The notes: generated by a model from the letters alone, not told the origin. A stretch of 57,333 nt of DNA from DASZQY01 sp036511595 (GCA_036511595.1 DATCBY010000009.1:1-57333), one strand, 5' to 3'; shown: positions 1-9,453, counted from the stretch's first letter. Numbers and translations are program-made.

Positions 1-213
1 GGCGGATAGTCGGGACTCTTGTCGATGAACGATGCGGCGTCCCATATCGACCGCGGCCGATGCCCGGGCAGATTGCGCTGTCTCGCGCGCGGTCTGCCCT
101 CGAAGTTCAAAAGTGGAAGTCGTCTGCAATAATACCGGCTATGGTGGACTGGGTTATCCTCGCGGCGCGACTGTGCGAATGCCGCGCTCTCCCTGCCCCC
201 TGAACCAGACTTC

Positions 214-543
214 ATGCATTCTGCCCAACCGACCCGAAGCGCGCATCAAAGAGCTTGGCATGGCACCGCGTGGAATCCGCGCGCCGCCACGGAGGCCTAT
301 ATCCTGCTCATCTTCACCATGGCTTGCTGGGGAGGCAATGTGGTGGCCGGGCGTCTGGCTGTGGGGCAAGTCTCTCCGATGGTCATCACCTGTTTGCGCC
401 GGGGGATCGTCGCGATATTCCTGGCCAGCGCGACGTCTCGGCGCCTGGTGCTCGCCTGGCCCGAACTGCGCCGCGACTGGCGCCGGCCAAAACTCCTTCT
501 GAAAACGGGTGGGCCTACCGTCGATAACGTTCAATTATCATGA
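214..543 (+). pseudogene. EamA/DMT-family transporter, N-terminal fragment
   Basis: Only the first third of a drug/metabolite transporter is readable. From about 289 to 500 the frame gives a first membrane helix with the family-typical stretch MACWGGNVVAGRLAVG, then a second hydrophobic helix and a basic loop ending in ELRRDWRRP. Complete EamA proteins have about 300 residues and ten helices; here family-like sequence stops near position 500 and the frame closes at 543, so the product cannot be a full carrier. The upstream part (214-288) does not look like a natural N-terminus. Read as a remnant from a deletion or insertion. An intact EamA protein lies at 55561-56487. Confidence 0.55.
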
Positions 544-683
544 CCTAACAGCACAGCGATCATTTCGAAGCCGTCCAGACGTCGCCACGCCGTTTCACGG
601 CCCCTCGGCCGGGACCTCCGCCGCGATCAACGCCGCATGCTATGCTCAACCAATCGTCGGAAGAAACGGACGGAGCGCGAGAA

Positions 684-1247
684 ATGGAGCAATGGTTGCG
701 GTCGACTGCCCGGGCAGCGCTCACCGAACTCAATCAAGTGTTTGGCGCAATCGACAATGGGGCGGCAGATGCTCTGATTGAGTCCATCGCCAGAGCGCGC
801 CGAATTGCCCTGTACGGCGCCGGTCGAGAGGGCCTCGCTATCAAGGGATTTGCGATGCGGCTCTTCCATTTGGGTCTAGATGCCCACGTGGTCGGCGACA
901 TGACAACGCCGTCGATCGGCAACGGCGACCTGCTCATAGTGACCTCCGGCGCTGGCTTCCTCGCCACAGCTGACGCATTGGTGGGAATCGCCGCGTCTGC
1001 CGGCGCGAGCACCGCCATCGTCACTGCACAGCCACGTGGCGCTACTTCAGTCAAAACCGATATCCGGGTCGTCATACCGGCCCAAACCATGTTCGATGAT
1101 TGCGGAAACTCGGCATCGATCCTGCCCATGGGGTCACTCTTCGAATTCGCCGAGGCAATCCTTTTTGAGCTGATCATCCTCAAGCTGCGCGAGCAGTTCA
1201 AAGAGACCGCCGAAACGATGCGTGTCCGTCACACCAACCTCGAATGA
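684..1247 (+). CDS. SIS-domain sugar-phosphate isomerase, 6-phospho-3-hexuloisomerase (HxlB)-like
   Basis: The protein of about 187 residues is a single SIS domain. The phosphosugar loop ALYGAGREGLAIKGFAMRL, the GDLLIVTSGAG strand-loop and the C-terminal PMGSLFEFAEAILFE helix match the HxlB group, which interconverts 3-hexulose-6-phosphate and fructose-6-phosphate. The ATG at 684 is preferred over the one at 642 because a GGAGCG ribosome site lies just upstream and the family begins here. It converges on the permease gene at 1271 with a 23-base gap. No hexulose-phosphate synthase partner is visible, so it may act on another ketose phosphate released by the neighbouring catabolic cluster; cytosolic. 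Confidence 0.75.
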   Translation: MEQWLRSTARAALTELNQVFGAIDNGAADALIESIARARRIALYGAGREGLAIKGFAMRLFHLGLDAHVVGDMTTPSIGNGDLLIVTSGAGFLATADALVGIAASAGASTAIVTAQPRGATSVKTDIRVVIPAQTMFDDCGNSASILPMGSLFEFAEAILFELIILKLREQFKETAETMRVRHTNLE

Positions 1248-1270
1248 GACGATCGCGATCGGGACGCGGC

Positions 1271-2200
1271 CTATTTCACCGCGCCGGTGCTCAGCCCCTT
1301 GATGATGTAGCGTTCGAGCGCAATACCGACGATCACGAGTGGCGCGATCGCCGCTGTCGACAGTGCCGCCATGGACCACCAGTTTATTCCCTGCGACCCG
1401 GTCTGGCTGGCCACCATCACCGGCAACGTCTTAGCATCAGAGCTGGTCAACAGCGCGGCGAAGAAATATTCGTTCCAGCACAACACCAGAGACAGAATGA
1501 ACGCCGCTACCAATCCCGGCAGCGCCAGCGGCAGGATGATGCGAAGAAACACGCCCCAGACAGAGAGACCGTCGACCAATCCGGCTTCGTCGAGCTCGAT
1601 CGGGATCGAATTGAACTGATCGCGCACAATCCAGATCACGATCGGCAGCACGGTCAACGTGTAGAGCACAATCAGCCCTACCCGCGTGTCGAGGAGGGCC
1701 AGGGCTTTGTAGAGCACGAGGAACGGTAGGGCGAGGACGACAGGCGGCAGGATGAGCTGGGAGATGAAGAAGAACAAGATGTCACTATTGTTCCGCATCC
1801 ACGCGAATTTGTAGCGGAAGCGGCTGAGGCCGTAGGCGGCGAGGCAGCCGAGAACAAGCGCCAGGATAGACGCGCCGAATGATGTGATGACGCTGTTGAC
1901 AAAGCGGTCGAGGAATTCCGAGCGCACCGTCGACGTCTGGAAGATGGTGTCGGGCGAAAGGCCGAGCGAGCGCCATCCCTTCCAATCCGGCTGGAAGTCG
2001 ACCCACGGGATCACGTGGCCTTGAGTGACATCGACCGCCGATTTGAACGACGTGGTGACGGTCCAGTAGATCGGAAACAGGCAGACGAACGCCCAGAAAA
2101 GTAGCACTCCGTAAGCGAACACTCGCCAGAGAATCGTCCTCGTCCGATCGGTCGCGATGGCCGAGGCGATGTGCGCCGGCGCGGCTATGTCGCTCGCCAC
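1271..2200 (-). CDS. Carbohydrate ABC transporter permease, MalG type
   Basis: An integral membrane subunit of about 309 residues with six predicted helices. It carries the cytoplasmic EAA loop (EAGLVDGLSVWGVF, then RIILPLALPG) that docks the ATPase, and a C-terminal WNEYFFAALL segment typical of MalG-like proteins. A GTG at 2200 is chosen as start because CCGGAGGA lies about eight bases ahead; longer in-frame starts would overlap the upstream permease gene. It follows that permease by 31 bases and is the last gene of the import operon, whose binding protein starts at 5149. No ATP-binding subunit is encoded nearby, so the ATPase must be beyond the left edge, elsewhere or shared. Confidence 0.88.
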   Translation of the reverse strand: MASDIAAPAHIASAIATDRTRTILWRVFAYGVLLFWAFVCLFPIYWTVTTSFKSAVDVTQGHVIPWVDFQPDWKGWRSLGLSPDTIFQTSTVRSEFLDRFVNSVITSFGASILALVLGCLAAYGLSRFRYKFAWMRNNSDILFFFISQLILPPVVLALPFLVLYKALALLDTRVGLIVLYTLTVLPIVIWIVRDQFNSIPIELDEAGLVDGLSVWGVFLRIILPLALPGLVAAFILSLVLCWNEYFFAALLTSSDAKTLPVMVASQTGSQGINWWSMAALSTAAIAPLVIVGIALERYIIKGLSTGAVK

Positions 2201-2231
2201 GCGCCAAGTCCTCCGGAGGTGCGGGCGGTGA

Positions 2232-3347
2232 TCACGCGCCTGATCTCGCATCGCGGGTCCAGCGGCCGGCAAAGCGCAACAGCACGGTCAGGAAGATGAT
2301 GATCATGACCAGATAGAACATCGCTAAAGTGGTTCCGTAGCCGACGTTCGAGCGCTCGCGGTAAACGCGATAGATGAAACTCGACACCGTGTCGGTCGCT
2401 CCGCCCGGCCCGCCGGCGGTGACGTTGATGACGATGTCTGCCAGCTTCAGCTTGAAGATGATGCGAATGATCACCGCCGTAATACTCACCGGGAGCATCA
2501 GCGGAAAGGTCACTAGGCGGAACGCCTGCCCGCTGGTCGCGCCGTCGACTTTGGCCGCTTCCAGCACCTCCTTCGGCAACGCCTGTAAACCAGCGAGGAG
2601 CAAAATCATGATGAACGGTATCGATACCCAGCCATCGAGCGTCTCGATGCTGGCGCGCGCAATCCACGGCGAGGCGAAGAATGCCGGGTTGTCCCAGCCG
2701 AGGTGGCGGGCGAGCGCGGCAGCTGGGCCAAAGCGGGATTCCATGATCGATTTACCGATCATCCAGCTGACGGAAACCGGACTCAGCATGAGTGGCACGA
2801 GGAACGCAATGCGGAAGAACTTGCGCGCCCTGATCTCGGCGTTGAGGAGGAGCGCGAGGCCAAAGGCGATGACGTATTCCACCAGCACCATTGCCGAGTA
2901 GAAGAGCATGTTGAAGAGCGCATTCCAGTAATAGGAGTCGTGGAAGAGGTCCACGAGGTTGCTGAGCCCGCTGAAATGCGGCCCCTCGAAAGAAGAGAGG
3001 TTCCAGTCGAGCGAGGCAATGTAGAATCCAAAGAGCGTAGGGAAGATGACGACGGCGATCGTGAAGAGCACTGCCGGCAGGATGAACAAGGCCCGCAGCC
3101 CGGCCTCGCCCCGGCGCAGGACCTGGGACACGCCTAACGCCACCGACCAGACGAGGTATGCATAAAGCACCGGCCGCCAGTCGCTGAACCAGACGGCGAT
3201 GACGCCGTTCGCCTGCAGGATTTCGGCGACGACCGTCGCAGCAAGCAAGAGGGTAGTAAGGCCGACCAGCCAGCGTCCGGCGCTCCTGCGGCCGGGCGAA
3301 ACGCCGTACGACGATATTTGATAGTGATGGTCGTCGACTGCCGCCAA
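2232..3347 (-). CDS. Sugar ABC transporter permease, MalF type
   Basis: This 371-residue membrane protein is the second permease of the importer. It has two N-terminal hydrophobic segments before the standard six-helix core. The EAA motif reads EAAKVDGATSGQAFRLVTFP, near residues 270-290, and the late GGPGGATDTVSSFIYR segment is characteristic of MalF-like subunits. The start appears to be TTG at 3347, with a GGAGA site close upstream. It lies 122 bases after the binding-protein gene and just before the MalG-like gene. Periplasmic ligand delivered by the binding protein would pass through the channel formed by the two permeases. Confidence 0.88.
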   Translation of the reverse strand: MAAVDDHHYQISSYGVSPGRRSAGRWLVGLTTLLLAATVVAEILQANGVIAVWFSDWRPVLYAYLVWSVALGVSQVLRRGEAGLRALFILPAVLFTIAVVIFPTLFGFYIASLDWNLSSFEGPHFSGLSNLVDLFHDSYYWNALFNMLFYSAMVLVEYVIAFGLALLLNAEIRARKFFRIAFLVPLMLSPVSVSWMIGKSIMESRFGPAAALARHLGWDNPAFFASPWIARASIETLDGWVSIPFIMILLLAGLQALPKEVLEAAKVDGATSGQAFRLVTFPLMLPVSITAVIIRIIFKLKLADIVINVTAGGPGGATDTVSSFIYRVYRERSNVGYGTTLAMFYLVMIIIFLTVLLRFAGRWTRDARSGA

Positions 3348-3469
3348 GGACGTCTCCGCCGGAACGTCGGGATTCGGACCGTGATCGTGTCACGAAAGAC
3401 CGGCTGATGGCGATACGCACGCCACCAGCCGGGGATCATCACAACGTCCTGCGACCGTGAGCAAAACGC

Positions 3470-5149
3470 CTACGCTCCGAGCGAAGCCTTGTAGAGCTTG
3501 ATTTGCTGCTCGCGGCCGATCTTGTCGGTCAGCTTCTCCCATGCCGCCGCGATTGCGTCCGCACCGGCCTGCGCTGTTTCCTTGCCAGCGAACACATTCC
3601 GCAGTTCGTCTTCAGCGATGCTGTAGTACTGGAAGATTCCGGGTATGCGTGGCTCAACGCACCGATTGGGATGATTGTAGGTCCCAAACTGTGATTTCAG
3701 ATACGAGGTGATGTAGTCCTTGTCGTAGCCCGCTGCGACCCACTCGTCGATGCTGGAATGACTGTTGCGGTGGACTTGGAAGCCCGAGGGGTACATGACG
3801 TTCCAAATCGACAGATCCTTCCCGCCAAGATGGGCTGCGGCGCTCCACGCGGCCTTCTGTTTCTTGGGATCAGAATCAACTCGGGCCATAACGTAGATGC
3901 CCCAGCCGAGATATGCGCAATTCGGCGCGACGTTTGGACCGCCCGCCAGTGTCTCCCACTTCCCCGTCTTGGCGTTATAGACATCATCCGAGCCCGGCAG
4001 GATGTCGAAGCCGAGTTCGTTGCCGATGACCGCTGTATCGCTGGTCTTCGCCACCTCACCGATATCTCCCCACCACGTCAGCAATGAGCCGACGCCGGCG
4101 AGGAACTGCTGGAATCCGGTCGTGCCAGGATCAGCGTTGATTTGGTCGGCCGGCTCATACGGTAGACTGTCAACAATATCCTGGATGCCCCGCACCCAGG
4201 CCGGATTGTTGACGCGCGGCTTCATGGTGTCGATATCGAACAGCCAAGCCTTGTCATCAGGGTGCTTGGCATAGGCGGTGCAGCGATCTTCAACAAAGTA
4301 GAAGCCAAAGCCGCCCCAACCTTTCGGTGGGTCAAGGAACCCATAGACATCCTGACCCTTCAGCTTCTGGCCCTTGAGGAACTTGGTGACGGCATTCACC
4401 TGCTGCCAGGTCTTCGGCACGCCCCAGTCGCTCTTGTTGCCAGCGTCCTTCCAAGCCTTGGCCAGGTCGGCATCCGAGAACACGTCGGTGCGGTAGTTGA
4501 GGTTGTGGCAGTCGCCGTCGATGGTGACGCGATAGGTCTTGCCATTCCACGTGCCAACGGGCGGCTTGAGATAATCGGAATAGTCGTTGATGTCGATCTG
4601 CGTCTTGACCCAATCTGGCATCTCGGAGGTGAGGCCCTTGCCGCACACGTCGCCCTCAAAGGGAGCGCCCATCTCGAGAATGTCAAAGTCAACCGTGCCA
4701 GTTGCGATCGACTGCTGCAGGCGGGCGTTATAATCGGCCTGGGCGAGGTCAATCCAGGTGATCTTGGCGCCGGTATAGGCCTCCCACGGCTTGAGAAAGC
4801 CACGGAAGAGGAAGTTGTGCAGGTTCTGATTGTTGAGCCCCATGAAGGAGAGTTCGACGCCGGCGAACTCTCCTTGCTTGACGCTCGCCTTGGTCGCGCC
4901 GAGGCACATTTCACCGACCTTCTGCCAGTCGGCGTCGCCAGGCGACCCCTTGCCGACGCCAGGGATCGCCAGGATCTGTTTCCGCAGGGCCATCTCGTCC
5001 GCGGACATGTCGGCAGCAAAAGCGCTTGAGGCACCGAGCACGCCCGTCGCGCTCAACGCGGCAATGGAAGCGACCCCCGCTGCAGTTTTCAGGACGTCGC
5101 GCCGACTCTGCTGCATCGCCAACAATTGGTTGTATAAGCCCACTCTCAT
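3470..5149 (-). CDS. Extracellular sugar-binding protein of an ABC importer, Tat-exported
   Basis: The 559-residue product is a large family-1-type solute-binding protein. The N-terminus has a twin-arginine signal: SRRDVLKTAAG near residues 15-25, then a hydrophobic stretch and an AFAAD cleavage region near 46. The mature part shows the usual two-lobed binding-protein layout, with many Trp, Asp and Tyr residues suited to sugar binding. The ATG at 5149 has GGGAGG seven bases ahead; an internal ATG at 5116 is possible. First gene of the importer, with 214 bases upstream that hold a candidate promoter. At about 510 mature residues it is long for the family, suggesting an oligosaccharide or glycoconjugate ligand (inference). 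Confidence 0.88.
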   Translation of the reverse strand: MRVGLYNQLLAMQQSRRDVLKTAAGVASIAALSATGVLGASSAFAADMSADEMALRKQILAIPGVGKGSPGDADWQKVGEMCLGATKASVKQGEFAGVELSFMGLNNQNLHNFLFRGFLKPWEAYTGAKITWIDLAQADYNARLQQSIATGTVDFDILEMGAPFEGDVCGKGLTSEMPDWVKTQIDINDYSDYLKPPVGTWNGKTYRVTIDGDCHNLNYRTDVFSDADLAKAWKDAGNKSDWGVPKTWQQVNAVTKFLKGQKLKGQDVYGFLDPPKGWGGFGFYFVEDRCTAYAKHPDDKAWLFDIDTMKPRVNNPAWVRGIQDIVDSLPYEPADQINADPGTTGFQQFLAGVGSLLTWWGDIGEVAKTSDTAVIGNELGFDILPGSDDVYNAKTGKWETLAGGPNVAPNCAYLGWGIYVMARVDSDPKKQKAAWSAAAHLGGKDLSIWNVMYPSGFQVHRNSHSSIDEWVAAGYDKDYITSYLKSQFGTYNHPNRCVEPRIPGIFQYYSIAEDELRNVFAGKETAQAGADAIAAAWEKLTDKIGREQQIKLYKASLGA

Positions 5150-5305
5150 TGGAATCCCTCCCGTTTGTTCTTCTAGTTTGCGTTGCCCTTGTCCTCGGAG
5201 CCAAGCCGAGGTCGCAGTGTTGTCGTCCTACAACAAAAGCCTACGTTTCACACGAAGACTCTCCGCTACCGGAACGCGCATAGAGCGACAATGAGCAGCA
5301 CTTGG

Positions 5306-5332
5306 AGTATGCCGGACCTCAAAGGGTGTCAA
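5306..5332 (-). promoter_or_regulatory. Candidate sigma-70-like promoter for the ABC importer
   Basis: On the minus strand a perfect TTGACA (5327-5332) is followed after 15 bases by CATACT (5306-5311), about 155 bases ahead of the binding-protein start. The spacing is short and the -10 weak, so this is only a candidate. The 214-base gap after the ribokinase gene supports an independent transcription start. Confidence 0.3.
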
Positions 5333-5363
5333 TCGATCCGCGGCCGTGCATGACACAGGCGGG

Positions 5364-6299
5364 TCAGCGCTGCTGAGCCAGCAGCAACTCGACTTCCTCG
5401 CGGCGGGGCATCGATGGTGCGGTTCCCGCACGGGTGACGGATATGCCGGCGACGGCAGAGGCAAACCGGGCGGCTTCTTCCGGGGCGGCTCCCCTCGCGA
5501 TCGCAGCGGCAAACCCGCCGTTGAACGCGTCGCCCGCGCCCGCGGTCTCGACGACCGATCCGGCGTCGAACGCCGGGATCAATATTGATACGTCCGGGCT
5601 GTGCAGCAGGGCGCCGGCCTTGCCCAGCGTGATCACTGCCGCTCCGGCTCCCTTTGCCAGGAAGATGTCGCCCGCTCTCCGCGCGCCGTCGATGCTGGCG
5701 ACGGCTATTCCAGTCAGCAGGCCCGCTTCGCTTTCGTTCGGCGTCACGTAGTCACAGAGCGAATAGACAGTGTCTGCGACCGGCATCGCCGGGGCGGGAT
5801 TGAAGACCGTGACGACGCCCGCCTTCTTGGCAATTTCCAATCCGCGTTGAGCGGCAGCGACTGACTGCTCAAGTTGGGTCACGAAGACCGCGGCGTTGCC
5901 TATTGCGTCGGCCGCCGCGTCCACATCTGCCGTGGTGATGGCGCCCGCAGCGCCCGGGAAGACAATGATCGCGTTATCACCCGTCCGGTCGTTGACATAG
6001 ATGAACGCAGCGCCGGTCGGCTCATCCATGGTCTCGACCACTCGCGCCCTGATGCCCTCCTTCTGCCAAGTCGCTAGCGCAGAAGCTCCAAACTCATCCT
6101 TGCCAAGCCTCGAAATGAAGGTCACGTCAGCCCCGACACGAGCCGCGGCGACCGCCTGGTTGGACCCCTTCCCGCCCGGCCCCATCTTGAAGCCCGAGCC
6201 TGTGATGGTCTCGCCCACTCCCGGCATGCGATTGGCACGAAACGCCAGATCGGCGACGAAGATGCCGAGGATGGCGACGCCACGCTTCGTCGCGACCAT
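5364..6299 (-). CDS. rbsK: Ribokinase / PfkB-family sugar kinase
   Basis: The 311-residue protein is a complete PfkB-family kinase that would phosphorylate ribose or a similar sugar with ATP. Both family signatures are visible: GPGGKGSNQAVAAARVGADV near residues 40-60 and ETAGAGDAFNGGFAAA near 250, the latter holding the catalytic Asp of GAGD. The ATG at 6299 is preferred because GGAGGG lies about eight bases upstream and the family starts near here; it overlaps the end of the mutarotase frame by 19 bases, so the two genes are probably translationally coupled. Symbol by family; the substrate may not be ribose in this cluster. Confidence 0.85.
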   Translation of the reverse strand: MVATKRGVAILGIFVADLAFRANRMPGVGETITGSGFKMGPGGKGSNQAVAAARVGADVTFISRLGKDEFGASALATWQKEGIRARVVETMDEPTGAAFIYVNDRTGDNAIIVFPGAAGAITTADVDAAADAIGNAAVFVTQLEQSVAAAQRGLEIAKKAGVVTVFNPAPAMPVADTVYSLCDYVTPNESEAGLLTGIAVASIDGARRAGDIFLAKGAGAAVITLGKAGALLHSPDVSILIPAFDAGSVVETAGAGDAFNGGFAAAIARGAAPEEAARFASAVAGISVTRAGTAPSMPRREEVELLLAQQR

Positions 6300-6316
6300 G
6301 CTTTTAGCCCTCCGCC

Positions 6317-6772
6317 CTACCCGGCGTCGGGCGGAACTACGCCCTTCTTGACGATGAAGCAGCCGTAGAATCGGCGCTCGCCGCTCTGGATGACGCAATA
6401 GGCTTTTCGTGCGAGGTCATAAAACTGGGAACGCTCAACCGATCCCATCGGCGTCGAACGACCCGCGGCTGCATCGATTTCCATTTGGACCTCCGCCTGA
6501 ACCGGCGGCACCTCACCGGGCTTGCCGACGATCTCCATCCGCAATGCCGGGTTTTCGACAAACGAGTCGAGGGGCATTACCGAAAGAACCGCACGGGCGA
6601 CGCGCGCGGCCGTAACGTTATCGACCCGGAGTAGGCGGCCCAACACGGTCTGACGAGCAACGGAATCGGCCGGAAAATTCGTGTCACAGATGACGAGATC
6701 GTCGCCATGGCCCATCGCACGCAACGCATAGAGGACATCTGCGTTGAGGATCGGGTCGATCGATTTCAACAT
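6317..6772 (-). CDS. RbsD/FucU-family sugar mutarotase
   Basis: A 151-residue protein of the RbsD/FucU fold, which interconverts the ring forms (anomers) of ribose or fucose before phosphorylation. The family core GHGDDLVICDTNFPA at residues 22-36 carries the conserved His and Asp residues, and the C-terminal RKAYCVIQSGERRFYGCFI matches the FucU side of the family. Its stop overlaps the start of the ribokinase gene, the usual partner. A 112-base gap with an inverted repeat separates it from the upstream SDR gene. Cytosolic decamer in characterised relatives. Confidence 0.85.
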   Translation of the reverse strand: MLKSIDPILNADVLYALRAMGHGDDLVICDTNFPADSVARQTVLGRLLRVDNVTAARVARAVLSVMPLDSFVENPALRMEIVGKPGEVPPVQAEVQMEIDAAAGRSTPMGSVERSQFYDLARKAYCVIQSGERRFYGCFIVKKGVVPPDAG

Positions 6773-6821
6773 GCTGGCTCTCCCCCGCGGCTGTTTGCCG
6801 GCCGGCCGCTGTCGGCCGTCC

Positions 6822-6856
6822 GTTGCGACCGATCATAGAACACGGACCGTCGCAAC
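6822..6856. repeat. Intercistronic inverted repeat
   Basis: GTTGCGAC (6822-6829) and GTCGCAAC (6849-6856) are exact reverse complements separated by 19 bases, in the gap between the SDR and FucU genes. No U-tract follows on either strand, so a classical terminator is unlikely. It could be an operator or an mRNA-stabilising hairpin. Confidence 0.35.
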
Positions 6857-6884
6857 AGAAGAAACCGGCGGATCCCCCCATCCC

Positions 6885-7655
6885 TCAATCCGGATCGATG
6901 CGGAAGTCGCTTCCCTCCGGCAGGATCTGCCCGCCGTCGACGACGATGGTCGTGCCGGTAATGTACGCAGCTTCGTCTGAAGCGAGGAAAAGAAAGGCGT
7001 TGGCGACGTCGCGCGGAGTTCCGAGACGCCCGAGCGGAACGGCATCTTCCATCGACTGGATGAAGGCGGGGCTGCGTCCGGCAACCAGTCCCTCGGTCAT
7101 GATGTTACCAGGCTCGACGCCGTTCACGGTTATTCGGTAACGAGCGAATTCCAATGCGGCCGCTCGGATGAAGCCGTTGATGCCGGCCTTCGACGCGGAG
7201 TAGTGGCCGTGTCCAGGGCTTGTTACCCGCGGACCGGTGATCGACGAGGTGAAGAGCAGCCGGCCACTCCGCCGCACCTTCATGTGCGGCAGCGCGGCGC
7301 GCGCGGCAAGAAAGGCACCGCGGAGATTGACGGCCATCACCCGATCCCAATCCTCAGGCGTCGTCGTCTCGATCAGCTGCCACGGGTAGATTCCGGCGTT
7401 TTGCACGAGAATGTCGAGAGCGCCGTAGCGGGTGACCGTCTCGGCGACGATCCGCTCGGCGTGCTCGCGCCGCGATATGTCGGTCTCGACGAAATGCGCG
7501 CCGAGGCGCGCGGCGGTTGCAGACCCCGCGACCGCATCGGAGTCGCCGATGACAACGCTGGCGCCCTCGGCGATGAACCGTTCCGCCGTGCCGGCGCCGA
7601 TGCCTCTCCCGGCGCCAATGACGATGGCACTCTTCCCGTCTAGCCGTCCCGCCAC
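6885..7655 (-). CDS. Short-chain dehydrogenase/reductase (SDR)
   Basis: A 256-residue classical SDR. The N-terminal GAGRGIGAG (residues 15-23) is the NAD(P)-binding TGxxxGIG motif, NAG is seen in the LVQNAGIY segment, and the catalytic YSASK sits near residue 153 with the preceding Ser in TSSITG. The C-terminal ITGTTIVVDGGQ is typical of sugar- or polyol-oxidising members. It follows the broken hydrolase gene by 15 bases and precedes the FucU gene, so it probably oxidises or reduces the sugar or sugar acid handled by this operon. The specific substrate cannot be deduced. Confidence 0.85.
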   Translation of the reverse strand: MAGRLDGKSAIVIGAGRGIGAGTAERFIAEGASVVIGDSDAVAGSATAARLGAHFVETDISRREHAERIVAETVTRYGALDILVQNAGIYPWQLIETTTPEDWDRVMAVNLRGAFLAARAALPHMKVRRSGRLLFTSSITGPRVTSPGHGHYSASKAGINGFIRAAALEFARYRITVNGVEPGNIMTEGLVAGRSPAFIQSMEDAVPLGRLGTPRDVANAFLFLASDEAAYITGTTIVVDGGQILPEGSDFRIDPD

Positions 7656-7670
7656 AGTTCACTCTCCTGG

Positions 7671-9356
7671 TCAGGCACCCATATGCTCGCGCCGCGCGAT
7701 CTGCTCGCCGAGCGTCAACCAACGACGGGCCGCGTCGCCGGCATTGTTACCGCAATGGTCAAGCGCCTCCGCACGCAGCGCGGCCAAGCGCATCACCGGG
7801 AGCGTCTGGTTGGCGTCGACCTCTTCGGCGATGGCGATAAACCGGTCGGCCAGCGCCCTGCCGCCGAGCAGCGGCGCAACGTCGCCGTCGAGAAAACTCT
7901 CCCATGTCAGCGTTGGCTCGTATGAGAAGCGAGCGAAGGCGAGGTAACTCAGCTCCACGCTCGCGTGATATGCAGACGGTTCGCCCCACACGGTGAGACC
8001 CTCCATGCCGATCTCGCGCGCGACCCGCGCCGTCTCGGCGAACGTCTTGGCGTTAAAGGCGTAGCGCTCAGTGCGCTCGTCGCCGTTCCATTGGCACGCG
8101 AATTGGCAACGCAAGACGTTGGGCTGGGTGGGAAGGGCCTCGACATAACCGCGGCTGAGTTCTTTCTTGAGCTTGCCCCAGAAGGTCCTGTTAGCAGTGT
8201 GCTGATAGATGCCGCCCCTCGGCAGCTTCTTCTGCGCCGCATCGGCGACCGGATCGAGCAGGTTATCCCACTGCATTTCGCAGTAGATCCACAGATCGGG
8301 GGCGCTTGGCCTTGGCGGCCCGGTAGAGGCGCGGGAAGTTCGCGGTCATGTCGGTGTGCGACCACGAATCGCTGTGATCAGGGATGCGCCGCGCCGCCTC
8401 CGCCGGATTGCTTCGCCGGCTAACGCAACGGTTACAGCCGCATACGCCGTAGTCGCCGCTCTCGATGTTGATGCCACCGATCTCAAAGGTCTCGGCCAGC
8501 CAACTCACTGCTTCTTCCATCCAAGCCATGGTTTCCGGCGCGCTCGGGCAAGCCGTCATGGTGTAGTCGGAGCGCGGGAAGCTCAGCGGGAAGGAAAGGT
8601 CGGCGAGCTGGAATCCCACCCCCTTCTCCATAGTCGCAGCGAATTGCGGGTTGCTCCGGGGCCACGTGGCGAGATTGTAGGGGTGCTCGCCCTCCCAATA
8701 GACCCGCCGTAGGAGCCAATCGCGATGCCAGGCAGAATGCGCACGCCGCGTTCATTGGCGTAGCGACACAGTTCCCTGGCCGTTTCGATGCCGCCGTGGC
8801 TGTCGCGCAGGAAGCCGTAGATGACGATGGCGGCAATGCGATTGCGGCTGCAAAAATCGACAAGACGCCGGTAGTCGGCAAGGAAACCGCTGGGCGGCTT
8901 GCCATAGGGGTTGAACACGCCGATTTCTTGCTGGCCGATCTGCGAGAGTTGCCAATTGGTGGAGTGGTCCCACGTCCGGAACGTGCGGTAGGCGAGGCCC
9001 GGCGATGCCTCGATCGGCTCGGCGGCGACCGAAAGCCTGTCTGGCGTCGCGCCGCCGCGCTTGATCAGTTCCTCGATCCCGTAGATCACGCCCGAGACCT
9101 GCCCCCCGGAAACGTGAACGACTGGGGACAGCGCCGTTTCACTGCCGATGTGGAAGGCGCCCTCCGCAAGCTCAGCGTCGGCGACCAATATGACCGCAGG
9201 CCTCTTGCCGTCGGCGGCGCCGACGATCCAATCGATTCCCGGAAACGACTCCTTGAGGCGACGGACCGCATGGGGGAACGCGTCGCTGCCTTCGATAACG
9301 ACCGCACCAGTAAGAGCACGACTAGCGGAAACGCTGATGATGGTCCCTTCAGGCAT
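7671..9356 (-). pseudogene. Frameshifted glycoside-hydrolase-like (GH20/GH67-type N-domain plus TIM barrel) gene
   Basis: About 560 codons can be joined only by two frame changes. The first part (9356 to about 8708) gives an N-terminal domain like those preceding GH20/GH67 barrels (GVIYGIEELIKRGG), then AYRTFRTWDHSTNWQ. The middle part (to about 8305) is in another frame and contains ESGDYGVCGCNRC. The last part (8303-7671) returns to the first frame with DLWIYCEMQWDN. A missing G in GGCGGG near 8708 and an extra C in a five-C run near 8305 would explain it. Start ATG at 9356 with GAGG close ahead. Function unassigned beyond a probable carbohydrate-acting barrel; could be a sequencing artefact. 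Confidence 0.6.
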
Positions 9357-9395
9357 TGGACTCCTCGCTAGGGTGGCTAATGTCGCGCATACGGC

Positions 9396-9419
9396 ATGCT
9401 AGTGTCTCGGATACTGCAT
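9396..9419. promoter_or_regulatory. Candidate operator in the divergent intergenic region
   Basis: ATGCTAGTGTC and GATACTGCAT form an imperfect inverted repeat (one extra base in the left arm, one mismatch) around a three-base centre. It lies between the divergent starts of the hydrolase-like gene (9356) and the creatininase gene (9454), where a repressor could control both. No regulator gene of the usual LacI, GntR or DeoR types is seen in the cluster. Confidence 0.25.
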
Positions 9420-9453
9420 AATGGCATTTCCCGTCCGCCCAGGGAGGATCCGC

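Noticed and set aside
1247..1271. Palindromic CGATCGCGATCG between convergent genes as an operator
   Set aside because: Lies past the ends of both genes, where an operator has no clear role, and such palindromes are common in this base composition.
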